From NCBI GenBank assembly GCA_018400545.1, contig JAGYLT010000111.1, positions 1-7,315 on the forward strand: a stretch of 7,315 bases of DNA, written 5' to 3'. Below, piece by piece: positions 1 through 7,019 of the stretch. The stretch's first letter is position 1; each line of letters begins with the position of its first letter. The notes under the pieces are model-generated. The model was not told the origin of the DNA. It was given only the letters and a program-made list of their open reading frames with translations, and searched no databases. This stretch comes from Bacteroidales bacterium. Its GTDB lineage: Bacteria > Bacteroidota > Bacteroidia > Bacteroidales > 4484-276. Both the position numbers and the translations under genes were made by a program.

Positions 1-2906
1 TTTTTACCCTGTTTGCCTGGTTTTTTGCCTTCACGTAGCTGCTGCAACTGTTGGTTAAGCTGTTCCTGAAGTCCCCGCATTGATTTCATCTGTTGCGATC
101 CACCGGGTTTTCCGGGTTTTGGGCAGGAAGATTGCCCGGATGCCTGCATCGACATCATCTGCTGCTGCATCTGATCCAGAGATTCACCAAGCAAAAGTGC
201 CAGGTTGTTCATGGATGTCATCGTAAGTTGCTGACTGTTTAAAGCCCTGCTTTTTTGGCGTTTGTCCATTTGATCGAGCGCCTCATCAATATTTTTATCG
301 ATGGCCGAAAGTTCTTTCATCACAAAGGGCTTAATCATCATTTGCCTTTTTGCAAGCGCTTTTAACGAATCAGCAATGATTTGCATATCATCCTGCAGGT
401 TTTGCTGTTCCTTAATGTAGCTGGTATATTTTGGGTCGTTACGGTTTACCTCGTTGTATTCCGAAAGCAGATCTTCCTGGTCAAATGAAATCTGGATCAA
501 ATTTTCGAGAATTTCCCTGAGCATATTGATATCTTCACCCATTTGTTCCATCATCATCGAATCCATCATCTGCTGAAGCTGTTCTGATAGCTCCTGCATT
601 TTTTGTGAGGCATCCTGCTGGCTTTCGGAGGCACCGGAGTTTTGTTGTTGTTGAAGTTGTTCACTACTTTGCTCCATCGATTCCTGGATTTCCTGTTCCT
701 GCTGGTCGGTATCATCCATATTATTTGGATTATCCAGTTCTTTATTCTTCTGCTCCAGTTCATCCATTTCTTCACGCAACTCGTCAAATTTCTCGTTCAA
801 TTCGTCCTGCTTCTCCTTCAACTCCTCACTTTTTTCCCCGCTTTCATCCTGTTTGGTTTCATCCGACAGTTTCTCCTGCTCTTCTGATAATTCTTTCAGC
901 TCATCGATGGCTTCCTGTAGTTTTTGCTCAAACTCGAGTTGTTTAAAAAGTTCCAGGTTTCGGTCGAGTTGCTCCTCCAATTCTTCATTGCTCATTTTCA
1001 TTTCTTCCATCATTTCATTCACCTTGTCTTTATCAAGTTCCTCGAGCAATTTCTGAATTTCTTCCATCATCTCCTTCATTTCATCGGTCAAAAGATCTTC
1101 CATCATCTCCTGAAGCTCCTTTTGTTTTTCCAGGATATCTTCATCCACCTGCTCATATTTTTCCTGCTCCTCCATTTTCTGGCGGTTTTGTTCCTGCAGG
1201 TTTTCAATATTTTTCTGAATGGATTTATGGCGATTCAGTAAATCTTCAATTTGTTGTTTATCCTGCCAGTTCAGCGATTTCTTCTCGAACATATTTTTGT
1301 TCAGTTCGTCAATGTCTTTTTGCAGCATTTGCAAGTCTTTCAGGGCATTTTCCATATCGCTTTTAACTTCCTTGCTGGTGGCTTCAGCCTTTTCTTCGAT
1401 TTGTTCCAAAGAAGGCGCCTTGTAAATCATCTTTTGCGATCTGGTGGATTTGCTGCCGTTCACACCATCGTTATCCCAAACTTCAAAAAAGTATTCCACT
1501 TCTTCTCCGGCTTTTAAATCCAGCGCAGCGATGTCGAAATAATGGAAAAACTGCTGCTGGTTGATGTCTCTTTTGATTTTGAGATAATCGCCGGTATATT
1601 TTGCTTCCTGGTTAGGGATCGATTGATTTGTTTGCCTGAAAAAGAAACCAAGCCTTTTAAATCCCCAGTCATCTTTTATAAATCCCCTGAAATAAATCCT
1701 GTCGGTGGAAAGGGAATCGGTAAATTCCTCAATGCTGATGGACGGATAAACATCCGGTATCACACTGACTGCAAAATTGAGAGAATCTTTATTGGTAAGA
1801 AATTCATTGGCTGTTGTAACCGAATACGGCTGACTTTGATAAAACCGGCCTGCATGTGCAAATTCATCGCTGTTTTTCGCATCAAGCGGATAAAGGCTGT
1901 CGCCAAAACGCATATTCACCTGACGGGTATCGCGGGTATTAAAAATCCATTTTATTTCGGTTCCTTCCGGAACTACCAGATCACCGGTATTGTCAAGAAC
2001 TTCAGCTTTCTTATTGGTGTAAGAAGGATAGGTCAGCTCCGATTCGAAATTGAGAATAATGGGTCTTGGCAGTACTTTCAGCGTGTAAGGTTCTGAATTA
2101 AAATCTTCGGCCTCAAAAATGAAACGAACATCTTTTTGCAGGTTCCGAAAAGTATAGGTGTAGCGGATGTTGCTTTTTTTCTTCATCCTGAAAGGCGTTT
2201 CCCCATTGTAAATCACAACAGATTCGGGCACACTTTCACCTTCAATTTTAAGATTCACCTGGTAATCATCCTGCTGAATGGCCTGCAATTGCTCATTTTC
2301 CAGAACGAATTGAAAAGGCGCTGCTTTCTCAAAATGATCAGCATGTTTGATGATTCTTTCCGTAGGTTCTGTAATGATATTTGGTGCAGCAAGCAGAAAA
2401 ACTGCGATAACAAGTGCCGGCGGAATGGCATATTTGAGGTATTTACGATTTCCCTTCAGGTCGATGGCATTGCTGAAAGGAACAGGTTTTAATCCCGCTA
2501 TCCGCTGATCAATGCTGGCCTTTATCAAGGTAGAATCATGCATAGACTCACTTAAAGCCCTCAATTGCAATGTGTTGAGAAGCTTGTCTTCAACATCTGT
2601 AAAATGCTTCCCAATGATTTGGGCTGCCTGCTCATGGGAGATTACTTTTCCGATTCTGAACAGTTTGAAAAGCGGTATAAAAATCAGCTTAATCAAAATT
2701 ACTAAGCTGACTAACAGATACATATAAAATATTACTGTTCGGCTGGTTGTATTCATCCAGGTGAAATATTCTACCAGTGTAATCGTGAGGAAAAAGATAA
2801 GCAGTGCGGCAAAACTATAAATCAATCCTCTGATTATCTGGTTTTTATAATATTTCCGGATGAAAGCGTCAAGTTTATGTATTAAAAGTTGATAGTTGTC
2901 GGTCAT
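1..2906 (-). CDS. DUF4175 family membrane-anchored coiled-coil protein (3' end outside window)
   Basis: The reading frame is open from ATG 2906 to the left edge (about 968 codons); the nearest upstream in-frame codon of note is a TAG at 2937-2939, so 2906 is the only plausible ATG. Residues about 27-48, 57-77 and 157-175 are hydrophobic helices. Positive residues at the N terminus and after helix 2 suggest that everything beyond residue 178 is periplasmic (inference). Residues about 180-490 look beta-rich, with a YPSYT segment and a YFFEVWDND motif around 472-480, both recalled from DUF4175 proteins. From about 497 onward the protein is a long Glu/Lys/Gln/Met-rich coiled coil with a QQQQ patch near 750, then a Pro-Gly-Lys segment near 925-935 and again at the edge. 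I recall the family at roughly 1,100 residues, so perhaps 100-150 are missing. Function is unknown; automatic pipelines sometimes name such proteins ATPase, but I see no Walker motif. Family call fairly sure, role unassigned. Confidence 0.85.
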   Translation of the reverse strand, partial: MTDNYQLLIHKLDAFIRKYYKNQIIRGLIYSFAALLIFFLTITLVEYFTWMNTTSRTVIFYMYLLVSLVILIKLIFIPLFKLFRIGKVISHEQAAQIIGKHFTDVEDKLLNTLQLRALSESMHDSTLIKASIDQRIAGLKPVPFSNAIDLKGNRKYLKYAIPPALVIAVFLLAAPNIITEPTERIIKHADHFEKAAPFQFVLENEQLQAIQQDDYQVNLKIEGESVPESVVIYNGETPFRMKKKSNIRYTYTFRNLQKDVRFIFEAEDFNSEPYTLKVLPRPIILNFESELTYPSYTNKKAEVLDNTGDLVVPEGTEIKWIFNTRDTRQVNMRFGDSLYPLDAKNSDEFAHAGRFYQSQPYSVTTANEFLTNKDSLNFAVSVIPDVYPSISIEEFTDSLSTDRIYFRGFIKDDWGFKRLGFFFRQTNQSIPNQEAKYTGDYLKIKRDINQQQFFHYFDIAALDLKAGEEVEYFFEVWDNDGVNGSKSTRSQKMIYKAPSLEQIEEKAEATSKEVKSDMENALKDLQMLQKDIDELNKNMFEKKSLNWQDKQQIEDLLNRHKSIQKNIENLQEQNRQKMEEQEKYEQVDEDILEKQKELQEMMEDLLTDEMKEMMEEIQKLLEELDKDKVNEMMEEMKMSNEELEEQLDRNLELFKQLEFEQKLQEAIDELKELSEEQEKLSDETKQDESGEKSEELKEKQDELNEKFDELREEMDELEQKNKELDNPNNMDDTDQQEQEIQESMEQSSEQLQQQQNSGASESQQDASQKMQELSEQLQQMMDSMMMEQMGEDINMLREILENLIQISFDQEDLLSEYNEVNRNDPKYTSYIKEQQNLQDDMQIIADSLKALAKRQMMIKPFVMKELSAIDKNIDEALDQMDKRQKSRALNSQQLTMTSMNNLALLLGESLDQMQQQMMSMQASGQSSCPKPGKPGGSQQMKSMRGLQEQLNQQLQQLREGKKPGKQGK

Positions 2907-2984
2907 AACGGGTTCAGATTTATATCTGGGTTTGAGCTACTGAAAACGCAATAAATCAGTTTATTATTTTAAAATTACGAAGTG

Positions 2985-2992
2985 CAAAGTTA
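2985..2992 (-). promoter_or_regulatory. Putative -7 promoter element of the DUF4175 gene
   Basis: On the minus strand this reads TAACTTTG, an exact fit to the Bacteroidetes -7 consensus TAnnTTTG. The expected -33 position (about 3011-3016) reads only TTCAC-like sequence, a weak match to TTTG. It would give a leader of about 70 nt before ATG 2906. It lies in the 267-bp gap (2907-3173) between the two minus-strand genes, suggesting that the DUF4175 gene has its own transcript. Nothing else in that gap is convincing. Confidence 0.45.
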
Positions 2993-3173
2993 TAATTAAT
3001 CTTGCCCTCAGTGAATGGTTATTCCAAATGATTCTAAATTGTGCCATTTAGAAGCGAACCTGCCTGTTAAAAATGTTTTTATCCTTGATTGGTTTTGGTC
3101 AGCCGAAAATGTTTTGGATTACACGGGAAAAACATCCTGTTAAGATCATTGGTCAGATAAGAAGATGGTATAA

Positions 3174-4691
3174 CTATCTGGAAATGATAATCTTTTGGGT
3201 TTCAGAAAAAATAATGTGATTATTATGGCCAACCAGCTGTATGTTGCAAAAGTAAATGCCCGGTTTTGTTTCTTTGCTCGCCCACTCCATCGCAATTTCC
3301 TGCCCGGCAATGGTATTAATGCTTTCCCGAAAAACTTCTATTCCTGATTCGTTAAAAATACGACATTGGAGGATTCCATCATCCGGGACTGATACGCTGA
3401 TTACAGCCTGTTCATGAACAGGATTTGGAGAAATGGTAACATATTTATTATGAATCTGTTTACGTTCCGGGATACTCACTAGGCTGAACAAAGTATCGAC
3501 CATTATTTCGGTAGGTTCGATCTGATAAGCTGGCGTACCGATCTCTGCAAAGGAAAACCGCAGGAGATTCAAATACGGAATAAACTGTATGGTTTGTAAA
3601 TTGGTTCCCACACCCGCGGCCCGGAGAACCGACCAGTTGCGGTTTATGCTCATTTCTGCCGAAAGCTCCAACGAATCCACAAAACGGTTGTACCTGTAGC
3701 AATAAGCCGGTGGCATCAGTCGTCTGAAATGATTGGTTGAAGCAAGGTTATCTCCCAGCTCAAAAAGATTATCCTCAACAGTTCGGACTTCCTCTCCCAT
3801 TTTGTTATGGATTTCGAGAATCTCTGCAGGATGCTCAAAATTGTTTGGTCCGGCGGAATTGATAATATAAGTACTGGCAACATTGTGTGCACGAACGGCA
3901 TCCGTTACATCAGCGGGAGAGCACACGCCATCCTGGTTGTAATCCCAGCTTTCGAGGCCATCGCGCTGGGCCAGGTTCACCGGATAAAAATCTGTTCCGG
4001 TGGGAGCCATGTAGTGGTTTCCCATATTCTGAAAAGTTACAATACCGGATTCGTTAAATCCTGATAGTGCTCCGATTAAACCGGTAAAACCAAAGGTAAC
4101 AAATCGCTGCCCTTCACCGGGACCCCAGATGATTACAAGCGCATTCTCAATGAGCAGGGGATCATTGTCCCAGTCAAGGTTACGGCTAACCACCACTTCG
4201 CCGCCAAGTTCGGAATTTTGGGTAGCCGCGCCCCAGCTCATCAGATCGGAACAGCCCGGGCCCCGGATATCAAATTCACTGAAAGCCGTGAAATCAGGTA
4301 TTGCATTGGCTATCAAAACATCTTTAAAATTTAAATCTTCACCAAGGGTAAGGGAATAAATGCTAATCCCATTGTCTGCCATGCCGTCGAGCATACCCTG
4401 GGCAATCTGTGCATATTTTTCATCATAAATAAAATGTTCATCAAAAATCTGGCGGGCAGTCTGATATCCATTGGCGCCACCAAAAGTCTGGTTGATTACA
4501 TATTCTTCCATCACTTCGGCAATGGATTCGCCAAGCAAACCTCCGTAATCATAGCCGGCCACATATCCGTCAGCCATTAGCCAAAGCACCAGTTTGCCTT
4601 CTACGCGAAGGGTGTCGGCAGTAACAATCGGGTTGGCAAAAATCCCCGCAGACAGGATACTAAAAAGCAAAGCTATCACTAGTTTTTTCAT
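3174..4691 (-). CDS. Exported C45-like Ntn hydrolase/acyltransferase with T9SS sorting domain
   Basis: This 505-residue protein starts at ATG 4691; a TTG two codons upstream is possible, but MKK plus a hydrophobic run is a textbook signal peptide (1-19, cut near IFA/N). Residues 146-174 carry GCS, then WGAAT, then RNLDW. This is the signature of C45 (acyl-CoA:6-aminopenicillanic acid acyltransferase-like) Ntn hydrolases, in which the Cys (here C147) becomes the N-terminal nucleophile after self-cleavage. TNHF at 319-322 fits the conserved Asn-His region of such enzymes. Residues 250-261 form a perfect DxNxDGxxxxxD calcium loop. Residues about 414-505 are a T9SS type A sorting domain: SPNP at 421-424, a GIYF motif at 478-481, and a KIIISR end. 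Expected action is hydrolysis or transfer of an acyl amide/ester at the cell surface or outside; the substrate is unknown. Phospholipase B-like proteins share the fold and are the main alternative. The gene is monocistronic and divergent from gltX. Confidence 0.85.
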   Translation of the reverse strand: MKKLVIALLFSILSAGIFANPIVTADTLRVEGKLVLWLMADGYVAGYDYGGLLGESIAEVMEEYVINQTFGGANGYQTARQIFDEHFIYDEKYAQIAQGMLDGMADNGISIYSLTLGEDLNFKDVLIANAIPDFTAFSEFDIRGPGCSDLMSWGAATQNSELGGEVVVSRNLDWDNDPLLIENALVIIWGPGEGQRFVTFGFTGLIGALSGFNESGIVTFQNMGNHYMAPTGTDFYPVNLAQRDGLESWDYNQDGVCSPADVTDAVRAHNVASTYIINSAGPNNFEHPAEILEIHNKMGEEVRTVEDNLFELGDNLASTNHFRRLMPPAYCYRYNRFVDSLELSAEMSINRNWSVLRAAGVGTNLQTIQFIPYLNLLRFSFAEIGTPAYQIEPTEIMVDTLFSLVSIPERKQIHNKYVTISPNPVHEQAVISVSVPDDGILQCRIFNESGIEVFRESINTIAGQEIAMEWASKETKPGIYFCNIQLVGHNNHIIFSETQKIIISR

Positions 4692-4719
4692 GATCAAATA
4701 GTCTTTGTTGTTTGGTTTT

Positions 4720-4727
4720 CAAAGATA
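4720..4727 (-). promoter_or_regulatory. Putative -7 promoter element of the C45-like gene
   Basis: The minus strand reads TATCTTTG, exactly TAnnTTTG, 28 nt before ATG 4691, which would leave a leader of roughly 20 nt. No good TTTG lies at the expected -33 distance (about 4746-4751). The left arm of the inverted repeat (4753-4763) begins just upstream of that spot, so a protein bound there could affect this promoter. Confidence 0.6.
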
Positions 4728-4752
4728 AAGAATAAATTTAATGATGAATATG

Positions 4753-4791
4753 TTGTGGTCAAATTGAAGCAATACAAAGTTTTGACCACAA
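4753..4791. repeat. 11-bp perfect inverted repeat in divergent intergenic region
   Basis: TTGTGGTCAAA (4753-4763) is the exact reverse complement of TTTGACCACAA (4781-4791), with a 17-nt spacer. No T-tract follows on either strand (an A-run follows on plus), so it does not look like an intrinsic terminator. It lies between the two divergent promoters, so an operator or a decayed interspersed repeat are the likelier readings. As RNA it could form an 11-bp hairpin, but by the promoter calls it lies upstream of both start sites. Confidence 0.7.
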
Positions 4792-4797
4792 AAAAGA

Positions 4798-4806
4798 TTT
4801 AACCAC
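4798..4806 (+). repeat. Third related half-site, TTTAACCAC
   Basis: TTTAACCAC differs by one base from TTTGACCAC at 4781-4789, with start-to-start spacing of 17 bp. With the inverted copy at 4755-4763 this makes three copies of a TTTRACCAC unit within 52 bp. It lies about 37 bp upstream of the gltX -7 element. Confidence 0.45.
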
Positions 4807-4842
4807 CATAAAGCACATCCACATTGAATCCCCTCCAAATTA

Positions 4843-4850
4843 TATCTTTG
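4843..4850 (+). promoter_or_regulatory. Putative -7 promoter element of gltX
   Basis: TATCTTTG matches TAnnTTTG exactly and is followed by the C-rich stretch often seen there. A TTG at 4824-4826 is a possible -33 core but with a short 16-nt spacer. The predicted start site near 4857 leaves an AT-rich leader of about 18 nt without a Shine-Dalgarno sequence, normal for this phylum. Confidence 0.65.
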
Positions 4851-4874
4851 CCCCCTCAAAATTAAATTCGAATT

Positions 4875-6404
4875 ATGGCTGACAAACAAAATGTAAGGGT
4901 GCGATTTGCCCCGAGTCCAACTGGCCCGCTGCACATTGGAGGGGTTCGGACCGCCTTGTATAATTATCTTTTTGCCAGGAAAAACGGCGGAACTTTTATT
5001 CTTCGAATTGAAGATACCGATCAAACCAGGTATGTTCCGGGTGCCGAGGAATACATCATCGAATCGCTAAACTGGTGTGGGATCAGGTATGATGAAGGGC
5101 CTGGTGTTGACGGAGATTATGGTCCTTACCGGCAAAGCGACCGGAAGGAAATCTACAAAAGATTTGCAGAAAAACTTGTAGCTATAGGCAAAGCGTACTA
5201 TGCATTTGATACGGCTGAGGAACTGGAAGCCATGCGCGAACGCTTAAAAGGTGAGGGTTCAAGCAGCCAGCAATATGGACCGGCCAGCAGGGAAGACATG
5301 AAAAATGCACTGACACTGGGTGAAGCGGAGGCGCAAAAACGAATAAATGCCGGCGACCCTTACGTGATCAGGATAAAGATGCCTGATGATGAAACCGTGG
5401 TTGTGGAGGATTTGATCCGGGGCAGGGTAGAGGTTCAAACCAAACTTCTGGATGACAAGGTTTTATTCAAATCCGACGGTATGCCCACCTACCATCTGGC
5501 CAATATCGTTGACGATCGATTGATGAAAATCACCCACGTGATCCGTGGGGAGGAATGGCTTCCTTCCGCACCGCTTCATGTTTTATTGTACCGTTATTTT
5601 GGCTGGGATGCACCTCAGTTTGCACACCTTCCGCTGCTGCTAAAACCCGATGGAAACGGTAAGCTGAGCAAGCGCGACGGCGACAGGCTGGGATTTCCGG
5701 TTTTCCCGTTGCAATGGAAAGATCCAAAAACTGGAGCCATTTCGAGCGGCTATCGCGAAGATGGTTATTTCCCGGAAGCCTTCATCAATATGCTGGCACT
5801 GCTTGGCTGGAGCCCGGGCACCGATCAGGAGTTATTTACGCTGGAAGAATTAACAAAAAGGTTTTCACTGGAAAAGGTCGGAAAATCCGGTTCGAAGTTT
5901 GATCCGGCAAAGGCCAGATGGTTCAACCACCAGTATTTGATTGGGAAAACTGATGAAGAACTTGCAGAACTTTTCATGGTTGATCTGGAATCGCGTGGAA
6001 TAAAAGCGGATAAGGATTATGTTTCGGAGGTGGTTGGACTGATCAAAGAACGTGCAGAGTTTGTTAAGGAATTTTGGGATCAGGGTTCTTTCTTTTTCAG
6101 GGCACCGGAAACCTATGATCCAAAGGTGGTAAAAAAACGCTGGAAAGAACACACCCCCAAAATGATGAAGGGTTTAACGGAAGTGATAAAATCAGTTCAG
6201 GATTTTAAAGCCGAAACACTCAAACCTGAAATTGTGAAATACATCGAAAGCAAGGATCTGGGCATGGGTGCAGTTATGAATGCGCTGAGGCTCGTGCTTG
6301 TTGGCGGTGGGTTCGGACCGGATTTGATGAAAATAGCCGAACTGCTCGGTAAGGACGAAGTGATCGGGCGCATCGAAGCCGGCATTGAAAACATCAAACG
6401 GTAG
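4875..6404 (+). CDS. gltX: Glutamate--tRNA ligase (glutamyl-tRNA synthetase)
   Basis: This cytoplasmic class I enzyme charges tRNA-Glu with glutamate using ATP. The 509 residues are a little longer than the typical 470-500. The N-terminal PSPTGPLHIGG (13-23) is the HIGH-type signature, and RIEDTDQTR (44-52) follows as usual. KLSKR at 263-267 is the KMSKS-type loop that holds ATP. The stretch from 268 to the YRxDGYFPEA motif at 293 is about 17 residues longer than I recall for the E. coli enzyme; this FPVFPLQW-containing insert is the form I associate with Bacteroidetes. WFNHQYL (349-355) opens the C-terminal anticodon-binding half. The zinc-binding cysteine cluster known from E. coli is absent: the aligned region reads YYAFDT (108-113), and the only cysteine I see is near residue 68. 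First gene of the plus-strand cluster. Whether it also charges tRNA-Gln cannot be read from the sequence. Confidence 0.98.
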   Translation: MADKQNVRVRFAPSPTGPLHIGGVRTALYNYLFARKNGGTFILRIEDTDQTRYVPGAEEYIIESLNWCGIRYDEGPGVDGDYGPYRQSDRKEIYKRFAEKLVAIGKAYYAFDTAEELEAMRERLKGEGSSSQQYGPASREDMKNALTLGEAEAQKRINAGDPYVIRIKMPDDETVVVEDLIRGRVEVQTKLLDDKVLFKSDGMPTYHLANIVDDRLMKITHVIRGEEWLPSAPLHVLLYRYFGWDAPQFAHLPLLLKPDGNGKLSKRDGDRLGFPVFPLQWKDPKTGAISSGYREDGYFPEAFINMLALLGWSPGTDQELFTLEELTKRFSLEKVGKSGSKFDPAKARWFNHQYLIGKTDEELAELFMVDLESRGIKADKDYVSEVVGLIKERAEFVKEFWDQGSFFFRAPETYDPKVVKKRWKEHTPKMMKGLTEVIKSVQDFKAETLKPEIVKYIESKDLGMGAVMNALRLVLVGGGFGPDLMKIAELLGKDEVIGRIEAGIENIKR

Positions 6405-6409
6405 GTGAA

Positions 6410-6769
6410 ATGGGTTTGATCTCGATTGAACATATGGAGTTTTTCGCTTATCACGGGTGTTTTAGCGAAGAACAGATAATTGGCACACGGTTTATTGTTG
6501 ATTTATACATAGAGGCCGATACAAGCGAAGCCGAGCAAACCGACAAGCTCTCAAAAACCATAAATTACCAGGATGTGTTTTTGTTGGTGAAGGAGCAAAT
6601 GGCCATCAAATCAAAATTGCTTGAGCATGTGGGCAGGCGGATTCTGAAAAAACTCAGGGAGCAATATCCCGAAATTGAATATGCTGAAATCAAGGTTTCA
6701 AAAATGAATCCGCCACTGGGCGGAAAGGTTGGCAATGTAAGCCTCACCCTAAGCACCGAAGATGAATAA
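6410..6769 (+). CDS. folB: Dihydroneopterin aldolase
   Basis: FolB cleaves 7,8-dihydroneopterin to 6-hydroxymethyl-7,8-dihydropterin and glycolaldehyde in the folate pathway; it is a small cytoplasmic protein that forms octamers. The 119 residues are the usual length. Aligned by eye with the Staphylococcus aureus enzyme, all key positions are present: YHG at 14-16 followed by E21 (Glu22 there), Y53 in TINYQDV (Tyr54), E72 in LLEHVG (Glu74, pterin anchoring) and catalytic K98 in SKMNPP (Lys100). The LGGKV segment at 103-107 is also typical. The start codon lies 5 bp after the gltX stop, and AGGTG overlapping that stop is a possible weak ribosome site, so it is almost surely co-transcribed with gltX. 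The next gene starts inside its last codons. Confidence 0.96.
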   Translation: MGLISIEHMEFFAYHGCFSEEQIIGTRFIVDLYIEADTSEAEQTDKLSKTINYQDVFLLVKEQMAIKSKLLEHVGRRILKKLREQYPEIEYAEIKVSKMNPPLGGKVGNVSLTLSTEDE

Positions 6770-6950
6770 CCCTCCCGAAAAAATACAGGAACCCGCAAAA
6801 TGCCCGAAGTGCGGCAAAGAATTTTTCTGCAGTCCTTCCGGCAAATGCTGGTGCTACGAAGTGTTTATCCCGCCGGATAAATTGAATAAAATCAACGAGA
6901 ATTATAATTCTTGTTTATGCCCTGAGTGTTTGAAGGGGTATTCTGGGTGA
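6762..6950 (+). CDS. Small cysteine-rich CWC family protein
   Basis: The 62-residue product has eight cysteines in a patterned array: C14-x2-C17, C23, C29-W-C31, then C51-L-C53-x2-C56. The CPxCG, CWC and CLCxxC blocks match what I recall of the Pfam cysteine-rich CWC family, short bacterial proteins of unknown function. Two or more zinc ions or an iron-sulfur site could be held by such an array (inference). No signal peptide or membrane segment is visible, so it is probably cytoplasmic. The start ATG 6762 lies within the end of folB (8-bp overlap in another frame), implying translational coupling. It is the last gene of the gltX cluster; I see no hairpin terminator after it. Confidence 0.82.
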   Translation: MNNPPEKIQEPAKCPKCGKEFFCSPSGKCWCYEVFIPPDKLNKINENYNSCLCPECLKGYSG

Positions 6951-6959
6951 TTAAAACTT

Positions 6960-6991
6960 TTTGGGCAGAATAACGTTTTTTATTAAATTTG
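6960..6991 (+). promoter_or_regulatory. Strong Bacteroidetes-type promoter for the gene at 7020
   Basis: TTTG at 6960-6963 and TAAATTTG at 6984-6991 are separated by exactly 20 nt, matching both halves of the Bacteroides consensus (TTTG, N19-21, TAnnTTTG). The predicted start is near 6998, giving a leader of about 20 nt. This is the only promoter in the window with both boxes correct, and it separates the last gene from the gltX cluster. Confidence 0.75.
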
Positions 6992-7019
6992 TATTTATTA
7001 TTCCAAATTTATTTTCAGA

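Noticed and set aside
566..2727. Several overlapping open frames on both strands, including very Phe/Leu/His-rich plus-strand frames at 642-887 and 924-1241
   Set aside because: They are shadows of the continuous minus-strand DUF4175 frame. Their odd composition is the antisense reading of Glu/Lys/Gln codons.
2915..2928. Small hairpin CAGAT-TTAT-ATCTG just upstream of the DUF4175 start, considered as a translational control element
   Set aside because: A 5-bp stem with three A/T pairs is too weak, and nothing else supports regulation.
2985..3028. TTTG 32 nt upstream of the -7 box in front of both minus-strand genes (3025-3028 and 4760-4763), considered as a shared unusual -33 spacing
   Set aside because: A 32-nt spacer is far outside the known 17-23 range, and TTTG is frequent in AT-rich intergenic DNA; coincidence is the simplest reading.
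3073..3135. Inverted repeat ATGTTTTT / AAAAACAT (3073-3080 and 3128-3135), also ATGTTTT / AAAACAT (3109-3115 and 3129-3135), considered as a terminator of the C45-like gene
   Set aside because: The arms are short and AT-only apart from one G/C pair, the loops are long, and no T-tract follows on the minus strand, so chance in AT-rich DNA is likely.
4692..4697. TTG start at 4697 for the C45-like protein
   Set aside because: It would add two residues (M-I) before MKK. The ATG at 4691 starts a typical signal peptide and ATG is the preferred codon.
4719..5024. Minus-strand frame of 101 codons across the gltX start
   Set aside because: It overlaps the conserved first 50 codons of gltX and both promoters, and has no recognisable features.
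6951..7019. Possible terminator after the CWC gene
   Set aside because: No stem of useful length is present; the T-rich stretch is better explained by the promoter boxes at 6960-6991.
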